NCBI RefSeq assembly: GCF_000379625.1
Contig: NZ_KB903244.1
Coordinates: 62,263 to 126,262 of the forward strand
Source: Actinomycetospora chiangmaiensis DSM 45062
GTDB lineage: Bacteria; Actinomycetota; Actinomycetes; Mycobacteriales; Pseudonocardiaceae
DNA: 64,000 bases
Direction: 5' to 3'
The notes under the pieces: model-generated
The model's input: the letters and a program-made list of their open reading frames with translations, nothing else
Told to the model about the DNA's origin: nothing
Database searches by the model: none
Program-made: the position numbers and the translations under genes
Part shown: piece by piece, positions 14,448-26,400 of the stretch
Numbering within the stretch: the first letter of the stretch is position 1
How the letters are laid out: every line of letters begins with the position of its first letter

Positions 14448-15881
14448 ATGGTCGACCAGCCGCACCTCTGGCGGCGCGCCGGGGCACCGCCGGCCGTCGA
14501 GGGCGAGTACGTGCTGCGCCGGGCCGCGGCCGCCGCGGCCGTCGGCAACGTCGCGGAGTGGTACGACTTCGGGCTCTACTCCTACCTGGCCGGCACGGTG
14601 CTCTCGCGCGTCTTCTTCCCCGACGCCGGCCCGTGGGCCACCGTCTACACCCTCGGGGCCTTCGCCGCGGCGTTCGTGATGCGCCCCCTCGGCGGCCTCG
14701 TCTTCGGGCCGCTCGGCGACCGCGTGGGGCGCACGAGGGTCCTCTCCGCCACCGTCGTGCTCATGGCGGCCGCCACGCTCCTGCTCGGCCTCGTGCCGGG
14801 GCACGGCACGATCGGCGTCGCCGCGCCCGTGCTGGTCCTGGTCGTCCGCATGCTGCAGGGCTTCTCGGCGGGCGGGGAGTACACCGGCGCGCTGACGCTC
14901 ATCGCCGAGTACTCGCCCGACCGGCGACGGGGCTTCTTCGGCAGCTGGCTGGAGTTCGGGACGTTGACGGGATACACCCTCGGCGCCGGGGCCAGCGCGC
15001 TGGTCATCGCCCTGCTGCCCGACGACGCGCTGCTCGCGTGGGGATGGCGGCTCCCGTTCATGCTGGCGCTCCCGCTCGGCGTGACGGGCATCTACCTGCG
15101 GCTGCGCCTGGAGGACACCCCCGCGTTCCGCCAGCTCATGGACCGCTCCCCCGCGGTCTCGCGGATGCCGCTGCGTCGCGCGCTGCGGATCGTGCTCGTG
15201 CGCTACCGCCGGAGCGTGCTCGTCGCCGGCGGCCTGGTCGTCGCCTGGAACGTCGCGAACTACGTGATGACGAGCTACGTGCCCACCTACCTCACCAGCA
15301 CGCTCGTGGAGTACGGCGAGGCCGGCAGCGGGACGGCCGCGGCCACGGGCCTGCAGGTCGCGGTGATGCTGGGCATGCTGGCGGTGATCACCTCCGTCGG
15401 GCGCCTGAGCGACCGCGTGGGCCGCCGGCCGGTCCTGCTCACCGGCGGCATCGCGCTCGTCGTCACCGGACTGCCCTCGGTGTGGCTGCTCCGCCAGGGG
15501 CCGGTCGGCCAGGTCGGCGGGCTCGCGCTGATGGGCGCATGCCTCGTGTGCTTCGCCGCGGTGGCGCCCTCGACGCTGCCCGCGGTGTTCCCCACGCTGG
15601 TGCGCTACGGCGGCCTCGCCCTCACCTTCAACGTCGCCGTGTCGGTCTTCGCCGGCACCTCGCCCACCGCGATCGCCGCCCTCACCACGGCGACCGGGTA
15701 CCTCGACTGGGCCGGGTGGTTCCTGGTGGCGGCCGGGGTCGTCGGGATCGTCAGCGTGGCGTTCCTCCCCGAGAGCGCCGGCCGGCCGCTCGCGGGGGCC
15801 CGGCCGCTCGCCTCGAGCGCGGACCTCCCGCCGCCGGAGCGCTCCCCCGACGGCGTCTTCCTCGAGCACCCCCGGGACTGA
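14448..15881 (+). CDS. MFS transporter, MHS (proline/betaine-like) family
   Basis: A 477-residue, 12-helix major facilitator of the metabolite:H+ symporter (MHS) group, which includes ProP and quaternary-amine carriers. The MHS hallmark VGNVAEWYDFGLYSYLAGT is in helix 1. RPLGGLVFGPLGDRVGRTRV is the loop 2-3 MFS motif, MLQGFSAGGEYTGALT follows, and SDRVGRRPVLLTGG repeats the motif between helices 8 and 9. Its place opposite the Rieske ferredoxin in a methylated-glycine catabolic region suggests uptake of glycine betaine or a related compound (inference). It has GntR-like and palindromic sites upstream. Confidence 0.9.
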   Translation: MVDQPHLWRRAGAPPAVEGEYVLRRAAAAAAVGNVAEWYDFGLYSYLAGTVLSRVFFPDAGPWATVYTLGAFAAAFVMRPLGGLVFGPLGDRVGRTRVLSATVVLMAAATLLLGLVPGHGTIGVAAPVLVLVVRMLQGFSAGGEYTGALTLIAEYSPDRRRGFFGSWLEFGTLTGYTLGAGASALVIALLPDDALLAWGWRLPFMLALPLGVTGIYLRLRLEDTPAFRQLMDRSPAVSRMPLRRALRIVLVRYRRSVLVAGGLVVAWNVANYVMTSYVPTYLTSTLVEYGEAGSGTAAATGLQVAVMLGMLAVITSVGRLSDRVGRRPVLLTGGIALVVTGLPSVWLLRQGPVGQVGGLALMGACLVCFAAVAPSTLPAVFPTLVRYGGLALTFNVAVSVFAGTSPTAIAALTTATGYLDWAGWFLVAAGVVGIVSVAFLPESAGRPLAGARPLASSADLPPPERSPDGVFLEHPRD

Positions 15882-15894
15882 CCGGGGACCCGCC

Positions 15895-17079
15895 TCAGCG
15901 GACGGCGGCGCGGGGCAGCTCGGTGCGGCGGAGCCGGCCGAAGCCGCGGGGGTCACCCATCGCGAACAGCCCCGTCGTCGTGCCGTCGCCCCCGCGGTAC
16001 CGGGCGACGAAGCGCCGGTCGTCGACGTCGCCGGAGAGGACCTCGACCGTGTCCGCGGGGTCAGGGTGCCCGGCGAGCTGGAGCATCCGGCCGTACTGGT
16101 CCGACCAGACGTAGCCCGTCGGCGCGACGGTGCGCACCGTGGTGCCCGCGAGCAGGTTCGTCGCGGCGACCGCGGCCTGCTCCCCCGCGCTGGTCCAGTG
16201 CTCGTGCCGGTACGACGACGGGCCGCGCGACCAGCGGGCGACGTCCCCGACGGCGACGACGGTGGGGACGTCGGTGACCATGCCGTCGTCGGTGCACGCG
16301 CCGTTCTCGACCTTCACCCCCGAGCCCTGCAGCCAGGCCGTGGTGGGCGCGATGCCGACGCCGACGACCACCACGTCCGCGGCGACCTCCCGGCCGTCGC
16401 GCAGCCGCACCCCGGTGACCCGCTCCCCCGCCGCCGTCGTCGCGGTGGCGAACCCGGCGACGACCGCCCCGGTGTGCAGGATGGTGCCGTGCTCGGCGTG
16501 GAGGGCCACGCAGGGGCGCGCCACCGTCTCCCCGAGGACCGGGGAGAGCGGCGTGGTCAGCCCGTCGAGCACGGTGACGTCGAGCCCCAGGCCCCGGCAC
16601 GTCGAGGCGACCTCCGCCCCGATGAACCCGCCGCCCACGACGACGACCCGGACGCCCGGGACGAGCTCCGCGCGCAGGCCGCGGGCGTCGTCCAGCGTCC
16701 GCAGGACGTGCACGCCCGCGACGCCCTCGGTGCCGGGCAGCCGCCGGGCGGACCCGCCGGTGGCGACGACGACGCCGTCGGCGTCCACCTCCGCGCCGTC
16801 CGCCAGCCGGATCCGCCCGGCGGCGCTGTCCAGGGCGACGGCCCGGGCGCCGGGGCGCAGGTCGAGCGACAGGTCGGCGAGGTCGTCGTCGTCCAGGAGG
16901 GCGAGCTCGGCCTCGTCGGCCCGGCCAGCCAGGTAGGCCTTGGACAGCGGCGGCCGGTCGTAGGGGGCGTGGGGCTCGTCGCCGAGCAGGACGAGCCTGC
17001 CGTCGAACCCGGCCCGCCGCAGGGCCTCCGCCGAGCGGACCCCCGCGACGGAGGCCCCCACGATCGCGATCGTCTTCAT
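15895..17079 (-). CDS. FAD-dependent ferredoxin reductase
   Basis: A 394-residue NAD(P)H:ferredoxin reductase of the BphA4/rubredoxin-reductase type. FAD-binding motif MKTIAIVGASVAGVRSAEAL opens the protein, with PHAPYDRPPLSKAYLAG close behind. The NAD-binding fold VVVVGGGFIGAEVASTCRGL lies at about residues 145-165. VVAVGDVARW with the HEHWTSAGEQ loop is typical of oxygenase-coupled reductases. The start is ATG 17079, where the family sequence begins; a 37-codon upstream extension is unlike the family. It should feed electrons to the Rieske ferredoxin at 13870-14214. Confidence 0.92.
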   Translation of the reverse strand: MKTIAIVGASVAGVRSAEALRRAGFDGRLVLLGDEPHAPYDRPPLSKAYLAGRADEAELALLDDDDLADLSLDLRPGARAVALDSAAGRIRLADGAEVDADGVVVATGGSARRLPGTEGVAGVHVLRTLDDARGLRAELVPGVRVVVVGGGFIGAEVASTCRGLGLDVTVLDGLTTPLSPVLGETVARPCVALHAEHGTILHTGAVVAGFATATTAAGERVTGVRLRDGREVAADVVVVGVGIAPTTAWLQGSGVKVENGACTDDGMVTDVPTVVAVGDVARWSRGPSSYRHEHWTSAGEQAAVAATNLLAGTTVRTVAPTGYVWSDQYGRMLQLAGHPDPADTVEVLSGDVDDRRFVARYRGGDGTTTGLFAMGDPRGFGRLRRTELPRAAVR

Positions 17080-17409
17080 GCGCGCTCCTACGTACGCGGG
17101 AGAGACGCCACGGCGCGAACGCGCGGCCGCGGCACCGGGGAGAGGACCGACGTTGCGTCCTACGCGCACGTGATCCTTCATGCGCAACACAGACGGTGGA
17201 AGACGCGGACGGCGTTGTCAAGGACCGACCGCCGGGCGGACATCACGCCCGGAGGGCGAGCAGGCCCTTGACAGGGCTCCCCGGCACCCGGGACGGTGTC
17301 GTTGCGCGATGAGCAGAGTCGTTCCGGATCGCGCAACTCAGCCGCCGAGGTTCCGACATCCCGGAATCCTCCCGCTCGCCCGGCCGACCCCCGTCGAGGA
17401 GCACGCACG
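17080..17409. promoter_or_regulatory. Divergent control region with two copies of the shared inverted repeat (sites B and C)
   Basis: Site B is GTTGCG 17152-17157, 25 nt, CGCAAC 17183-17188, on the reductase side. Site C is GTTGCG 17301-17306, 25 nt, CGCAAC 17332-17337, on the oxygenase side. In C the arms extend to 8 bp (GTTGCGCG / CGCGCAAC). The arm spacing equals that of site A within one base. Paired half-sites two to three helical turns apart are typical of IclR-family binding, and an IclR gene lies 1.4 kb away. Confidence 0.6.
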
Positions 17410-18555
17410 ATGACCACTGGTGAGTTCGTCGGCTCGATGGCCGACACCCAGCTCCCCGCGAGCCTCCGGGCGACGCTGCCCGGGCGGTACTACACCGACC
17501 CGACGATCTTCGCCGCCGAACAGGCGCTCGTCCTCGAGAGCGGCTGGTTCTGCGCCGTCCTCGCCGCGGACATCCCGGCCGCGGGCGACTTCGAGACGGT
17601 GCAGGTGGGGCGCGAGAGCGTGATCGTGGCGCGGGGCCGCACCGGCGCCGTGCACGCGTACCTCAACGTGTGCCGCCACCGCGGCGCCCGGCTGTGCACC
17701 GAGGAGAAGGGGTCGGTGCGGCGGTCCTTCCAGTGCCCGTACCACGCGTGGACCTACGGTCTCGACGGCACGCTGATCGCGGCCCCGAACATCGCCTCGA
17801 TGCCCGACATCGACCGCCGTGAGTACGGGCTGAACCGCGTCGCGGTGCAGGAGTGGCTCGGCTACGTCTGGGTCTGCCTCGCCGACGAGCCGCCGTCGTT
17901 CGACGAGACCGTGGTCGCGGACGTGACGACCCGGCTGGGCTCCCCCGACGCGATCGTCGGGTACGACGTCGCCGGCCTGAAGCTCGGGCGGCGCATCACC
18001 TACGACGTCGCGGCGAACTGGAAGCAGATCGTCGAGAACTTCATGGAGTGCTACCACTGCGGCACGATCCACCCCGAGCTCACCGAGGTGCTCCCGGAGT
18101 TCGCCGACGGCCTCGCCGCGCAGTACTTCGTCGGGCACGGTGCGGCGTTCGGCGAGGACGTCGCGGGCTTCACCGTCGACGGGTCGGCCGGCCACGAACG
18201 GATCCCGGGCGTGGCCGCGGAGCAGGACCGGCGCTACTACGCGATCACGGTGCGCCCGCAGGTGTTCGTCAACCTGGTGCCCGACCACGTGGTCTTCCAC
18301 CGCATGTTCCCGCTGACCGCCGCGCGGACGCTCGTGGTGTGCGACTGGCTCTACCTCCCCGAGGTCGTCGACTCCGGCGCCGACCTCGACCGCTCCGTGG
18401 AGCTCTTCCACCGGGTCAACCAGCAGGACTTCGACGCCTGCGAGCGGTGCCAGGTCTCGATGGACTCGCGCTCCTACGCCCGCGGCGGGGTGCTGGTGCC
18501 CAGCGAGCACCACATCGGGGAGTTCCACGACTGGGTCCGCGAGCGCGTCGGCTGA
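17410..18555 (+). CDS. Rieske oxygenase alpha subunit, probable glycine betaine demethylase
   Basis: A 381-residue Rieske non-heme iron oxygenase. Rieske ligands are Cys88/His90 (VCRHRGARLC) and Cys109/His112 (QCPYHAW). The mononuclear iron site is ENFMECYHCGTIHPEL with His216 and His221. The ECYHC form and overall length fit the GbcA/CntA/stachydrine-demethylase group that oxidatively removes N-methyl groups. With dimethylglycine oxidase, sarcosine oxidase and glyA nearby, glycine betaine is the most economical substrate; carnitine or proline betaine remain possible. ATG 17410 follows a GAGGAGCACGC leader. Site C of the shared repeat lies 73 bp upstream. Confidence 0.88.
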   Translation: MTTGEFVGSMADTQLPASLRATLPGRYYTDPTIFAAEQALVLESGWFCAVLAADIPAAGDFETVQVGRESVIVARGRTGAVHAYLNVCRHRGARLCTEEKGSVRRSFQCPYHAWTYGLDGTLIAAPNIASMPDIDRREYGLNRVAVQEWLGYVWVCLADEPPSFDETVVADVTTRLGSPDAIVGYDVAGLKLGRRITYDVAANWKQIVENFMECYHCGTIHPELTEVLPEFADGLAAQYFVGHGAAFGEDVAGFTVDGSAGHERIPGVAAEQDRRYYAITVRPQVFVNLVPDHVVFHRMFPLTAARTLVVCDWLYLPEVVDSGADLDRSVELFHRVNQQDFDACERCQVSMDSRSYARGGVLVPSEHHIGEFHDWVRERVG

Positions 18556-18619
18556 CGCCGCGCTGCCACCCACCCGGCCCGACCCACCCCGCCGCCCCCG
18601 CCACCGGACGAGACGAGCC

Positions 18620-18808
18620 ATGACTGCCGACCCGGACCCCGCCTCCCGCCCGCTCGACACCGAGCCCCTCGCCGACGCCTTCGCGGTGGCCGACCAGCTC
18701 GCCGTCCACGGCCACGACTGCGTGTGCCCCCGGTGCGCGGGGCGCCTGCCGTTCCTGCTGCGCGACCTCGCGCGCGCGCTCGACACGGCCGACGACGGCG
18801 ACCGGTAG
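18620..18808 (+). CDS. Small cysteine-motif protein
   Basis: A 62-residue acidic protein with one striking motif, CVCPRCAGRLPFLLRDLARA. CxCxxC plus His (HGHDC just before) could hold zinc or a metal cluster. I know no named family. It is 64 bp downstream of the oxygenase gene in the same direction and probably co-transcribed. Its TAG stop forms the first three bases of the TAGCCT -10 box of the IclR gene. A possible role is as a small partner of the oxygenase; there is no direct evidence. Confidence 0.7.
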   Translation: MTADPDPASRPLDTEPLADAFAVADQLAVHGHDCVCPRCAGRLPFLLRDLARALDTADDGDR

Positions 18809-18811
18809 CCT
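18806..18811 (+). promoter_or_regulatory. Leaderless -10 box of the IclR gene
   Basis: TAGCCT is followed after 7 nt by the ATG at 18819. The first three bases are the stop codon of the upstream gene, so the regulator can be transcribed independently from within the end of its neighbour. Confidence 0.55.
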
Positions 18812-18818
18812 CCGGCCG

Positions 18819-19616
18819 ATGTCGGAGTCGCGCGACGTCGCGCCGGACCGGGGCGGCAAGGTCGGCGCGGTCCAGTCGGTCGACCGGGCGATGGCCATCC
18901 TCGAGATCATCGCGGAGCGGGGCGAGGCCGGGATCTCCGACATCGCCGCGGCGCTCGACGTCCACAAGTCGACGGCCTCGCGCCTGGTCGCGGCGCTGGA
19001 GCACCGGTCCCTGGTCGAGCAGCACGGCGAGCGCGGGAAGTACGCGCTGAGCTTCGGCCTCATCCGGCTCGCGGCCGCCACGACGGCGCGGCTCGACGTC
19101 GCCCGCCTCGGGCAGCCCGTCTGCCGGCGCCTCGCCGACTCGCTCGGGGAGACGGTGAACATCGCCGTCAGCGACGGGGAGGCCGGGATCACCGTCGCCC
19201 AGGAGAGCGGGACCGCGTCCGTCGTCAGCGAGAACTGGGTCGGCCGGCGGACCCCGCTGCACGCGAGCTCGGCCGGCAAGGTCCTGCTCGCCTGGATGGA
19301 GACCGAGGACCGGCGCCGCGTCCTGCGCCGCCCCCTGCAGCGCTTCACCGAGGAGACGATCGTGACGCCGGGGGCGCTGCGCCTCGAGCTCGCCCGCGTG
19401 TTCGACGAGGGCTTCGCGCGCTCCTTCGAGGAGCTCGAGGTGGGCATGCACGCCGTCGCGGTGCCGGTGTTCTCGGCCGACGGCACCGTCGGGTCGTCCC
19501 TGTCCGTCACGGGCCCGGCCTACCGGTTGCCGCGACGGCGGGCCCGGGCCGTCGTCGGCGAGCTCAGGGAGGGCGCGGCGGAGATCGCCGCGAAGCTCGG
19601 CCACCACACGTCCTGA
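18819..19616 (+). CDS. IclR family transcriptional regulator
   Basis: A 265-residue IclR-type regulator. The winged helix is at residues ~13-75: KVGAVQSVDRAMAILEIIAE, then ISDIAAALDVHKSTASRLVA. The effector domain contains LGETVNIAVSDGEAGITVAQ, RRTPLHASSAGKVLLAW and RSFEELEVGMHAVAVPVF with the GMHAVAVPV core of the family. It ends with VVGELREGAAEIAAKLG. It lies beside the Rieske oxygenase and is the natural candidate to bind the three GTTGCG repeats and to sense a betaine-pathway metabolite (inference). Confidence 0.92.
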   Translation: MSESRDVAPDRGGKVGAVQSVDRAMAILEIIAERGEAGISDIAAALDVHKSTASRLVAALEHRSLVEQHGERGKYALSFGLIRLAAATTARLDVARLGQPVCRRLADSLGETVNIAVSDGEAGITVAQESGTASVVSENWVGRRTPLHASSAGKVLLAWMETEDRRRVLRRPLQRFTEETIVTPGALRLELARVFDEGFARSFEELEVGMHAVAVPVFSADGTVGSSLSVTGPAYRLPRRRARAVVGELREGAAEIAAKLGHHTS

Positions 19617-19654
19617 CGACGGCTCCCGCGCCGACCCGCCGTCGGGAACTCCGG

Positions 19655-20503
19655 TCAGCGCAGGACGACCGTGCTGTGGCCGTCGAGCAGCACCCGGTGC
19701 TGGCAGTGCCAGCGCACCGCGCGCGAGAGCGCGAGCGCCTCGGCGTCTCGGCCGACCATCTGGAGGGCGTGCGGGTCGTAGGAGTGGTCGATCCGGATGA
19801 CCTCCTGCTCGATGATGGGGCCCTCGTCGAGGTCGGCGGTGACGTAGTGGGCGGTGGCCCCGACGAGCTTGACGCCGCGGTCGTAGGCCTGGTGGTAGGG
19901 CTTGGCGCCCTTGAAGCCCGGCAGGAACGAGTGGTGGATGTTGATCACCCGGCCGCGCAGCGCCGTGCACGTCGCGTCGGAGAGGATCTGCATGTAGCGG
20001 GCGAGCACCACCAGGTCCGCGTCCAGCGTCTCGACCAGGGCGAGGAGCTCCGCCTCGGCGTCGGCCTTGCCCGCGGGCGTCACCGGCAGGTGGACGAAGG
20101 GCAGCCCGGCGGCCTCGGCCATCGACCGCAGGTCCTCGTGGTTGGACACGACCCCCACGAGCTCGGCGTCCAGCCCGCCGGTGCGCCACCGGTAGATGAG
20201 GTCGTTCAGGCAGTGGCCGAGCTTCGAGACCATCACGAGGACCCGCACCGCGCGGGCCGGGTGGAACGTGTGCTCCATGTCGAAGGTGGCGGCGACCGCG
20301 TCGAAGCCCGCCGCCACCTCGTCGACCGTCATGCCGTCCGGCACGGCGATCGCGGTCCGCATGAAGAGCCGTCGGCGCACCGGGTCGTCGAACTGCTGGT
20401 GCTCCACGATGTCGCACCCGCGCGCGGCGAGGTGGGCAGCGACCGCGTGGACGATGCCGCTGCGGTTCGGGCAGGTCAGGGTGAGGGTCAGCGTGTCGGT
20501 CAT
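19655..20503 (-). CDS. purU: Formyltetrahydrofolate deformylase
   Basis: A 282-residue PurU, which hydrolyses 10-formyl-THF to formate and THF. Residues 1-80 form the ACT domain (TLTLTCPNRSGIVHAVAAHL). The formyltransferase-fold domain has VSNHEDLRSMAEAAGLPF, LVVLARYMQILSD, NIHHSFLPGFKGAKPYHQAY and ATAHYVTADLDEGPIIEQ, including the catalytic Asn, His and Asp. In this cluster it would recycle THF when N-demethylation floods the C1 pool, as purU does beside sarcosine and betaine genes elsewhere. The gene follows sdaA by 10 bp and is probably co-transcribed. Confidence 0.95.
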   Translation of the reverse strand: MTDTLTLTLTCPNRSGIVHAVAAHLAARGCDIVEHQQFDDPVRRRLFMRTAIAVPDGMTVDEVAAGFDAVAATFDMEHTFHPARAVRVLVMVSKLGHCLNDLIYRWRTGGLDAELVGVVSNHEDLRSMAEAAGLPFVHLPVTPAGKADAEAELLALVETLDADLVVLARYMQILSDATCTALRGRVINIHHSFLPGFKGAKPYHQAYDRGVKLVGATAHYVTADLDEGPIIEQEVIRIDHSYDPHALQMVGRDAEALALSRAVRWHCQHRVLLDGHSTVVLR

Positions 20504-20513
20504 GATCGTCTCC

Positions 20514-21887
20514 TCAGCACTCCACGACGGTGAGAGCCAGACCCCCGCGGGCCGTCTCCTTGTACTTGACCGACATGTCGGCCCCGGTCCGGCGCATCGT
20601 CGCGATGGCCTGGTCGAGCGAGATGTGGTGCGCGCCGTCGCCGCGCACGGCCATCCGCGCCGCGGTGATGGCCTTCGCCGAGGCGACCGCGTTGCGCTCG
20701 ATGCAGGGGACCTGCACGAGTCCGCCCACCGGATCGCAGGTGAGCCCGAGGTTGTGCTCGATCCCGATCTCGGCGGCGTTCTCCACCTGCTCGGGTGTGC
20801 CCCCGAGGAGCTCGGCGAGCCCGGCGGCCGCCATCGAGCAGGCGGACCCGACCTCCCCCTGGCACCCGACCTCCGCCCCGGAGATCGAGGCGTTGCGCTT
20901 GAACAGCATCCCGACGGCCCCGGCCGTGAGCAGGAACCGGACGACGTGGTCGTCGGAGAAGGCGGGCAGCACCTGCGCGGCGTGGTGCAGCACCGCGGGG
21001 ACGATCCCGGCGGCCCCGTTGGTCGGGGCGGTGACGACGCGGCCCCCGGCGGCGTTCTCCTCGTTGACCGCGAGCGCCCACAGCGCGACGTGGTCGCCGG
21101 GCTGGGTGTCGAGCCCGGCCGCGGCGTCCGCCTCGAGGCGACGGCGCATGGCCGCGGCGCGACGCCGGACCCGCAGGCCCCCGGGCAGCACCCCCTCCGC
21201 GGACGTCCCCCGCTCGACGCACTCGCGCATCACCGCCCAGCGGTGGAGCAGGCCGGCGCGGGTCTCGGTCTCGCTCCGCCACGCCGCCTCGTTCGTGAGG
21301 ACCACGTCGCTGACGCGCAGGCCGGTCGCCCGTGCGCGGGCGACGAGTTCGTCGCCGGAGGCGAACGGGTGGGCGACGGGGACGTCCGCCCCGGGCAGCA
21401 CGGGTCGGCCGGTCTCGTCCTCGTCGAGGACGAACCCGCCGCCGACCGAGTAGTACTCGCGGCGCTCGACGACGGCCTCGTGCGCGTCGCAGGCGGTGAA
21501 CACCATCCCGTTGCTGTGGAACGGCAGGGTCGCCGTGCGGTGGAGCACGACGTCGGTGTCGACGTCGAAGGCGACGGGGTGCTTGCCGGCCAGCAGGAGC
21601 GACCGCTCGGCCCGCACCGCCGCGACGGCCGGACCGGTGGTCGCCGGGTCCACCAGGTGGGGCTGCTCCCCCAGCAGGCCGAGCACGACGGCGGGCACGC
21701 TGCCGTGCCCGTGCCCGGTGGCGCCCAGCGAGCCGAACAGCTCGCAGCGCAGTCCGTCGACCCGCTCCAGCAGCCCGGACTCCCGCAGCCGCGTGGCGAA
21801 CCGGAACGCGGCCCGCATGGGACCCACCGTGTGCGAGGAGGACGGACCGATCCCGACCTTGAAGAGGTCGAACACCGAGAGGCTCAT
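20514..21887 (-). CDS. sdaA: L-serine ammonia-lyase, iron-sulfur type
   Basis: A 457-residue single-chain L-serine dehydratase making pyruvate and ammonia. The beta domain opens with [20 protein letters not shown]. The alpha domain has [20 protein letters not shown] and [20 protein letters not shown], bearing the cysteines of the [4Fe-4S] cluster. The chain ends in TVVEC, the C-terminal cysteine that caps the active site in type 2 enzymes. It completes the path sarcosine -> glycine -> serine -> pyruvate. Its promoter (TTCACA-N17-TATATT) overlaps a GntR-like site, divergent from the gntR gene. Confidence 0.95.
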   Translation of the reverse strand: MSLSVFDLFKVGIGPSSSHTVGPMRAAFRFATRLRESGLLERVDGLRCELFGSLGATGHGHGSVPAVVLGLLGEQPHLVDPATTGPAVAAVRAERSLLLAGKHPVAFDVDTDVVLHRTATLPFHSNGMVFTACDAHEAVVERREYYSVGGGFVLDEDETGRPVLPGADVPVAHPFASGDELVARARATGLRVSDVVLTNEAAWRSETETRAGLLHRWAVMRECVERGTSAEGVLPGGLRVRRRAAAMRRRLEADAAAGLDTQPGDHVALWALAVNEENAAGGRVVTAPTNGAAGIVPAVLHHAAQVLPAFSDDHVVRFLLTAGAVGMLFKRNASISGAEVGCQGEVGSACSMAAAGLAELLGGTPEQVENAAEIGIEHNLGLTCDPVGGLVQVPCIERNAVASAKAITAARMAVRGDGAHHISLDQAIATMRRTGADMSVKYKETARGGLALTVVEC

Positions 21888-21925
21888 CGGGGATCTCCTG
21901 ACCGGCCGGGCGCTTCGTACGTCAC

Positions 21926-21955
21926 TAATATATGAGTCGTCGGCGTGATTGTGAA
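21926..21955 (-). promoter_or_regulatory. sdaA-purU promoter with overlapping GntR-like operator
   Basis: On the minus strand a -35 TTCACA (complement of 21950-21955) is separated by exactly 17 nt from a -10 TATATT (complement of 21927-21932). TAATATATGA (plus strand 21926-21935) covers the -10 box. It has the same ATATAT core as TGATATATCA at glyA and TGATATGTCA at the MFS gene. A FadR-type GntR protein bound here would block RNA polymerase. Confidence 0.6.
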
Positions 21956-21973
21956 GACTGCGCGCAACCCCGG

Positions 21974-21979
21974 TACGAT
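21974..21979 (+). promoter_or_regulatory. Leaderless -10 box of the gntR gene
   Basis: TACGAT is followed after 6 nt by the GTG at 21986. This position decides the start over an upstream ATG at 21932, whose extra 18 residues lack family resemblance. Confidence 0.6.
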
Positions 21980-21985
21980 CAGCGG

Positions 21986-22654
21986 GTGACCGTTCTCCCG
22001 GAGGCGCCGAGCGCCCGTGGCCCGCTGTCGCTGTCCGAGCGGGCCTACGCGGCCGTCCAGGACAAACTGATCATGTTGGACATCCCGCCGATGTCTCCGA
22101 TCGACGAGGTCGGCCTGGTCGCCGAGCTCGGCGTCGGGCGCACCCCGGTGCGGGAGGCGCTGAAGCGCCTCGAGGTCGACCGCCTCGTCGTCTCCTACGC
22201 CCGGCGCGGCACCTTCGCCACCGCCGTCGACATCACCGACCTGGCCTACATCTCCGAGATCCGCGTCCAGCTCGAGCCGCTGGCGGCCCGCCGCGCCGCG
22301 GACGGGACCGGGGCGGAGACCCGGGCCGAGCTGCGCGAGCTCGCCGATGCCACCGAGGGGCTCGACGTGCCGTCGCTGACGCGGGACGAGCTGATGCGCT
22401 GGGACCTCCGCGTGCACCGCTCGATCTACCGGGCGGCCGGCAACCCGCACCTCGAGGACACCCTCGTGCGCTACGACAACCTCGCCACCCGCATCTTCTG
22501 CCTGTTCCTCGACCGCATGCCGGACTTCGTCTCCCACGTCGAGGAGCACGCGGGCCTCCTGCGCACGATCGCCGACGGGGACGCCGACGGCGCGGCCCGC
22601 CGGGCCCGCCAGCACGTCCAGGGCTTCGAGAAGGCGGTCCGCGCGGTCATCTGA
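21986..22654 (+). CDS. GntR family regulator, FadR/FCD subgroup
   Basis: A 222-residue regulator with an N-terminal winged helix: [20 protein letters not shown], then [20 protein letters not shown] and [13 protein letters not shown]. The C-terminal FCD ligand domain (residues ~80-215) contains [37 protein letters not shown] with the metal/ligand Asp and His, and [20 protein letters not shown]. It sits between sdaA-purU and the dimethylglycine/sarcosine genes, and similar palindromes occur at three promoters of the region. It is therefore the likely repressor of sarcosine/glycine breakdown (inference). Its 3' end overlaps the convergent cyclodeaminase gene by 8 bp. Confidence 0.92.
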   Translation: MTVLPEAPSARGPLSLSERAYAAVQDKLIMLDIPPMSPIDEVGLVAELGVGRTPVREALKRLEVDRLVVSYARRGTFATAVDITDLAYISEIRVQLEPLAARRAADGTGAETRAELRELADATEGLDVPSLTRDELMRWDLRVHRSIYRAAGNPHLEDTLVRYDNLATRIFCLFLDRMPDFVSHVEEHAGLLRTIADGDADGAARRARQHVQGFEKAVRAVI

Positions 22655-23255
22655 GCAGCTGCTCGCGCACCGCGGCCGTCACCTTGGCGGCCCGCAGGAC
22701 GAGGTCGTCGACGTGGTCGACGGCCTGGAGCAGTTCCTCCCGGACCACGGGCTCGACGAGGCCGGCGAGGGCCACCTCGACGTTCACACGGGCCGTCCCC
22801 GCGGCCGCGCGCAGCGTCTCGGCGGCGGCCGCGACGTCGGGGAGGACCGCGCGGTCCCCCAGCGGCCGCAGCGTCTCGGCGAGCGTGAGGGCCTGCTCGG
22901 TCACCTCGAGCACCCGGACCGCGGTGCGGCCGGCCCCCGCGAGCGCCTCCGTCCGTCGGGCCTCCGCCTGCTCGTCGTCCGGCGCGGGCCGCCGGGCGTC
23001 GAGGACCGCCGCGGACACGTAGGCGTCCTGCCCCGCGAGGTCGAGGGCGAGCTCCCGGAGCTCGTCGGCCCGCGCCCGCGCCTTCCCGATGACGTCGGCG
23101 TGGGCGGCGGACCGCCCGCCGTCGCCGTGGCGCGCCACCGCCGCGACCAGCGCCGCGCCCTGGGCGGCGTGGAGCGCGGCGCCGGCGCCCCCGCCGGGCG
23201 CGGGGGTGCGCGACGCCAGGTGCGCCAGGTATCCCTCGAGGGTCTCGGTACGCAC
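22647..23255 (-). CDS. Cyclodeaminase/cyclohydrolase family protein (FTCD_C)
   Basis: A 202-residue, helical protein of the formiminotransferase-cyclodeaminase C-terminal family (FchA-like methenyl-THF cyclohydrolases). It has TLEGYLAHLASRTPAPGGGA, with the PxPGGGS/A folate-binding turn, followed by a five-helix bundle with VNVEVALAGLVEPVVREEL. GTG 23255 has a GGAGG Shine-Dalgarno 8 nt upstream. It is the last gene of the dimethylglycine oxidase transcript, 29 bp after that gene. It probably converts methenyl/methylene-THF carbon released by demethylation, which fits with purU. Exact reaction not proven. Confidence 0.85.
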   Translation of the reverse strand: MRTETLEGYLAHLASRTPAPGGGAGAALHAAQGAALVAAVARHGDGGRSAAHADVIGKARARADELRELALDLAGQDAYVSAAVLDARRPAPDDEQAEARRTEALAGAGRTAVRVLEVTEQALTLAETLRPLGDRAVLPDVAAAAETLRAAAGTARVNVEVALAGLVEPVVREELLQAVDHVDDLVLRAAKVTAAVREQLLR

Positions 23256-23284
23256 GGATCGGCCTCCTGGGACGGGAGCCCGGC

Positions 23285-26389
<3,105 letters not shown>

Positions 26390-26400
<11 letters not shown>

